Assembly: GCA_002424635.1 (NCBI GenBank)
Contig: DIKT01000088.1
Span: 1 to 7,868 of the forward strand
DNA length: 7,868 nucleotides
Direction of reading: 5' to 3'
Source of the DNA: Desulfobulbaceae bacterium UBA5611
Lineage (GTDB): Bacteria; Desulfobacterota; Desulfobulbia; Desulfobulbales; Desulfocapsaceae
Shown: positions 5,475 to 7,868 of the stretch, in pieces
Numbering within the stretch: the first letter of the stretch is position 1
Layout: each line of letters opens with the position of its first letter
Program-made: the position numbers and the translations under genes
Notes under the pieces: model-generated
Databases searched by the model: none
Told to the model about the DNA's origin: nothing
Seen by the model: the letters and a program-made list of their open reading frames with translations, nothing else

Positions 5475-6416
5475 ATGGGAAAAAAGATCTACAAATATAT
5501 TGGGCCTGACATATTAGATATAGCCTTTTCAAAAGATGGGTTTGTTGGCTTAAAATGCTCATACCCAAAGGATTATAACGACCCTTATGAACTTTTTTTG
5601 TGTATTGACCCCGAAGAATCACCTGAACTATTGGCTTTTTATCAAGAAACAATAGGAAAAATCCCACAAAGACCAACAACTTGTTTTTCAAATTCACCTA
5701 CTGTAACACCAATGTGGGCACATTACGCACAGACATTGAGTGGCTTTGTTATTGAACTCGATGAAGACTTGCTTAATGAGTTTCTAGCTGATTCTTCAAT
5801 CGATGATGTTGATTACCAAGACGAGGCAAATGAAGAGATATCAACACTACTTCATCATGCGTACGTAACATGCAAACCTAGACATACTTTTTTTCTTGAA
5901 AAAGCAGTATTTGGATCAGCTTATTTTACCAAAAAAAAATGTTGGAGCTATGAGTCAGAAAGAAGGCTTGTTGTTAGCGATAAAGATGTATCAAAACAAG
6001 ATGGAATAATGATTTTATATGTTCATACTAGCTGTGTCACAGCAATTATTTCTGGCCCTAGAACTGATGATGACTATAAAAACAAATCAAAACAACTTTG
6101 CTGCAAATTGTCATGTAATTACTATGAGATGATAATAGGAAACAGTTATCCTGAGCCCTATTTTGTTGATTCAAATCGTAAAGCACATTTATTTTACGAG
6201 GGACAAATCAAAATTTTTGAATCAACATGTAAAACTTGCAATGAACCAATAAATAACCATTTAGAAAAAAAAGAATTTAAGTGTCCATGGTGTACAATTG
6301 ATAATTTACATATACAAAATGCTACTAAAAGAAATCCTTACAGAGTTATTGCCGGAGCTGGTTTATTAGCTGAATACTTACAACGCTGTGAAGAAATATA
6401 TAGAAAGCATTCCTAA
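5475..6416 (+). CDS. DUF2971-family protein with C-terminal zinc-ribbon-like motif
   Basis: The 313-residue protein shows the usual DUF2971 landmarks in order: YKY near the start, PKDYNDPYE (31-39), TTCFSNSP and MWAHYAQTLSGFVIELD (68-96), VDY (112-114), KKKCWSYESERRLVV (153-167) and AIISGPR (190-196). The biochemical activity of the family is not known to me; the conserved Asn-Asp-Pro, Trp-Ala-His-Tyr and Glu-xx-Arg residues suggest an active or binding site. Beyond the normal domain it carries CKTC (252-255) and CPWC (270-273), two CxxC knuckles likely to bind one zinc. AGGAG precedes ATG 5475 closely. Codon use is strongly AT-rich, unlike the integrase and flanks, which points to separate acquisition. 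With the membrane protein upstream it forms a two-gene cargo module; phage defence is a reasonable but untested role. Confidence 0.8.
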   Translation: MGKKIYKYIGPDILDIAFSKDGFVGLKCSYPKDYNDPYELFLCIDPEESPELLAFYQETIGKIPQRPTTCFSNSPTVTPMWAHYAQTLSGFVIELDEDLLNEFLADSSIDDVDYQDEANEEISTLLHHAYVTCKPRHTFFLEKAVFGSAYFTKKKCWSYESERRLVVSDKDVSKQDGIMILYVHTSCVTAIISGPRTDDDYKNKSKQLCCKLSCNYYEMIIGNSYPEPYFVDSNRKAHLFYEGQIKIFESTCKTCNEPINNHLEKKEFKCPWCTIDNLHIQNATKRNPYRVIAGAGLLAEYLQRCEEIYRKHS

Positions 6417-6470
6417 ACACGTCCTTGCACCTGCCTAAAAACCGGCAGGTGTAAAAACGGCTCGTTATAC
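6412..6470. other. Hairpin between convergent genes, possible terminator or degenerate attC site
   Basis: TTGCACCTGCC (6425-6435) pairs with GGCAGGTGTAA (6444-6454), 11 pairs with one G-U, around an 8-nt A-rich loop. Neither strand has a U-tract after the stem, so it is not a standard intrinsic terminator, though it lies exactly between the convergent DUF2971 and integrase genes. It is flanked by CCTAAAC (6412-6418) and GTTATAC (6464-6470), which differ from the attC core consensus at two positions and one position. The 59-nt span is close to that of the site at 5408. Confidence 0.4.
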
Positions 6471-7697
6471 CGCTCTTTTCAGAGGGATCACCTTCGCCCC
6501 CATCTTCAATCCGTCCAAATAATCAGCCCACTGCTGCATCATCTTCCGACGCTCTGCAAGATGTGCCGTCCGGTTGTATGCCCTGCCATTAGGGTCTTTT
6601 ACGGCATGGGCAAGCTGATGTTCGATATAGTCAGGGCGCACCTGTAAGACTTCATCAAGGATTGTGCGGGCCATTGCTCTGAAGCCGTGGCCGGTCATTT
6701 CATCTGATGTATAGCCCATACGACGGAGTGCTGCATTGACGGCATTATTGGTCATAGGGCGCAGCGGTGAACGGTGGCAGGGAAAAACATAACGACCATA
6801 TCCAGTAAGCGGTTGCAACTCCCGCAGGATTTCAACAGCCTGTTTTGCCAGGGGCACAATGTGGGGAATTTTCATCTTCATCTTTTCAGCCGGGATATCC
6901 CATTGAGCATTATCAAGGTCAAGCTCCGACCATTCCATCTGACGAAGTTCTCCAGGACGGACAAACAGCATCGGGGCAAGCTTCAAGGCGCACTTAACAT
7001 GAAACGTGCCTTTGAACCCTTCGATAGCCCGCAGCAATTCTGCAACCTCTTTTGGGTCTATCAGGGCTGCATGATGCTTTTCCCGTACCGGCGGCAAGGC
7101 ACCCCTAAGATCAGCAGCAAAATCCCTTTCAGCCCTTCCGGTAGCCGTAGCATACCGCAACACTTGTCCGCAGATGGTCCTGATCCGGTGAGCCGTCTCC
7201 AATGCCCCCCTACCCTCCACCCGCCGAAGGATTGACAGCAGATCAAGGGGGCGCACTTCTGACACCGGCTTAGCACCAATCCAGGGAAACACGTCACGGG
7301 TCAATCGGTCCATAATCGTTGCAGCGTGACCGGGTGTCCACTGACCAGAGAACTTGCCGTGCCATTCACGGGCGACAACCTCAAAGCTGTTTTCATCTTC
7401 CGCCACGGTTGCGCTCTTTTGCGCCTTTTTGACCTCTCCTGGGTCAATAGAATTTGCCAACTGTTTTTTGGCATCTTCCCTACGTTGCCGTGCGTCAGCC
7501 AGGGTCACCGCAGGGTAAGCACCAAATGAAAGAAGCTTTTGCTTGCCATTAAAGCGATATTGAAACCGCCACAACTTACCACCAGACGGAGTCACAAGCA
7601 GATGCAGGCCAAAACCATCCACCAGTTTAAATTCTTTGTCCTTCGGCTTAGCGTTTTTCACCTGAACATCAGATAATGGCTGAATCCTTTTCGGCAT
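6465..7697 (-). CDS. P4-type tyrosine integrase (DUF4102 N-terminal domain)
   Basis: The 410-residue protein is full length for P4-family integrases. It begins with the DUF4102 arm-binding domain (LSDVQVKNAKPKDKEFKLVDG, then GGKLWRFQYRFNGKQ and LSFGAYPAVTLADAR, residues 8-70), followed by a SAM-like core-binding domain (about 104-195) and the catalytic domain. Catalytic residues are all visible: Arg247 in VRPGELR, Lys274 in EKMKMK...HIVPL, His337 and Arg340 in HGFR, His364 in LAH and nucleophile Tyr374 in RAYNRT. It should insert and excise the element by site-specific recombination, commonly at the 3' end of a tRNA gene, though none is seen here. Only a weak GGGCGGG ribosome site precedes ATG 7697. 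Copies of the TACCACCAAAA motif overlap its upstream region, suggesting self-regulation. It is GC-richer than the cargo and converges with it. Confidence 0.95.
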   Translation of the reverse strand: MPKRIQPLSDVQVKNAKPKDKEFKLVDGFGLHLLVTPSGGKLWRFQYRFNGKQKLLSFGAYPAVTLADARQRREDAKKQLANSIDPGEVKKAQKSATVAEDENSFEVVAREWHGKFSGQWTPGHAATIMDRLTRDVFPWIGAKPVSEVRPLDLLSILRRVEGRGALETAHRIRTICGQVLRYATATGRAERDFAADLRGALPPVREKHHAALIDPKEVAELLRAIEGFKGTFHVKCALKLAPMLFVRPGELRQMEWSELDLDNAQWDIPAEKMKMKIPHIVPLAKQAVEILRELQPLTGYGRYVFPCHRSPLRPMTNNAVNAALRRMGYTSDEMTGHGFRAMARTILDEVLQVRPDYIEHQLAHAVKDPNGRAYNRTAHLAERRKMMQQWADYLDGLKMGAKVIPLKRAV

Positions 7698-7712
7698 TGG
7701 CCCGCCCCCTTT

Positions 7713-7792
7713 TTTTGGTGGTATTCAACTACAATCTTGGTGGTATCCACTCCAAGCAACAGGCCACATATCATAAAAAATACCACCAAAAT
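7713..7792. repeat. Right-end copies of the TACCACCAAAA motif in the integrase control region
   Basis: TTTTGGTGGTATT (7713-7725) and TTGGTGGTATC (7737-7747) are direct copies, and AATACCACCAAAA (7779-7791) is a perfect inverted copy of the first. Together they fill the region from 16 to about 95 nt upstream of the integrase start, where its promoter must lie. They match the pair at the left end (2149-2173). They are probably integrase or AlpA-like binding sites; a role in both recombination and repression of the integrase gene is inferred. Confidence 0.6.
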
Positions 7793-7842
7793 GACCGGAT
7801 GCCACCATACCAAACTGGACAACCCCGGACAACACAAAAAGA

Positions 7843-7868
7843 AAAGTCCTTGATTTCTCAAGGACTTT
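7843..7868 (-). terminator. Perfect hairpin at the right edge, probable terminator
   Basis: AAAGTCCTTGA (7843-7853) and TCAAGGACTTT (7858-7868) are perfect 11-bp inverted copies with a 4-nt loop. Read leftward, the stem is followed by TTTTCTTTTTG, a usable U-tract, so it should end transcription arriving from beyond the right edge. On the plus strand the tail is cut off by the window, so two-way function cannot be excluded. It probably belongs to the chromosome or to the outer end of the element. Confidence 0.65.

Larger units (their letters stand above)
2100..7840. mobile_element. Small integrative element with rolling-circle replication gene, AlpA-like regulator and P4-type integrase
   Basis: The span is bounded by matching TACCACCAAAA-type repeats at both ends, with the integrase next to the right end, as is usual for P4-type islands. 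Inside are a leftward operon (unknown protein, HUH replication protein, AlpA-like regulator) and an AT-rich plus-strand cargo pair. Base composition of the cargo differs plainly from the GC-richer flanks. There are no genes for capsid, terminase, type IV secretion, a separate relaxase or partition. The end coordinates are approximate, because a clear direct-repeat attachment core was not found and the right end may lie past the window. It could equally be called a phage-satellite-like element or an integrated plasmid. Confidence 0.7.

Noticed and set aside
6774..7235. Plus-strand 153-codon open frame inside the integrase gene
   Set aside because: Antisense shadow of a full-length integrase with all catalytic residues; no independent evidence.
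7658..7861. Minus-strand short open frame upstream of and overlapping the integrase start
   Set aside because: It runs through the end repeats and hairpin, overlaps the integrase N-terminus in another frame and has no ribosome site or domain.

Overview
The window looks like the chromosome of a Gram-negative anaerobe or microaerophile carrying a small integrated mobile element. The left flank has a single-cluster ferredoxin ahead of a pyruvate/acetoin dehydrogenase E1-alpha start, then a free-standing bacteriohemerythrin and an exported helical protein. This mix recalls Geobacter/Pelobacter-type Desulfuromonadota, but that is recognition from memory and the organism is not certain.

Left flank (1-2070). 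It holds the 3' end of a ferredoxin gene (3-119) and the first ~78 codons of an E1-alpha gene that loses homology near position 417 and stops at 461, a broken gene. These are followed by an intact bacteriohemerythrin (511-915). On the minus strand is an exported protein of unknown function (1000-1863). A large hairpin with a T-rich tail (2002-2070) is a strong terminator for leftward transcription.

Mobile element (about 2100 to 7840, ends not exactly located). A complete P4-type tyrosine integrase (6465-7697) sits at the right end. Copies of the motif TACCACCAAAA lie at both ends (2149-2173 and 7713-7792), as expected for integrase arm or operator sites. A leftward three-gene operon starts at 4690: an unknown 320-residue protein, a rolling-circle (HUH) replication protein (2437-3657) and an AlpA-like regulator (2197-2424). 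A predicted promoter with a dyad in its spacer precedes the operon (4732-4760). A hairpin that covers the replication gene's ribosome binding site lies inside it (3663-3688). No capsid, packaging, conjugation or partition gene is visible. The element therefore looks like a minimal integrating replicon that would depend on a helper to move between cells.

Cargo (5023-6416). Between the operon and the integrase, on the plus strand, sits a visibly AT-rich pair: a small two-pass membrane protein and a DUF2971 protein with a C-terminal four-cysteine zinc-ribbon-like motif. The junction between them (5408-5468) resembles an integron attC site, and a similar but more degenerate hairpin follows the second gene (6412-6470). 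This pair is the best candidate for an undescribed system, perhaps phage defence, but that function is inferred only from setting and architecture.

The window closes with a perfect 11-bp hairpin (7843-7868), probably a terminator at or just outside the element's right end. No rRNA, tRNA or CRISPR array was seen.
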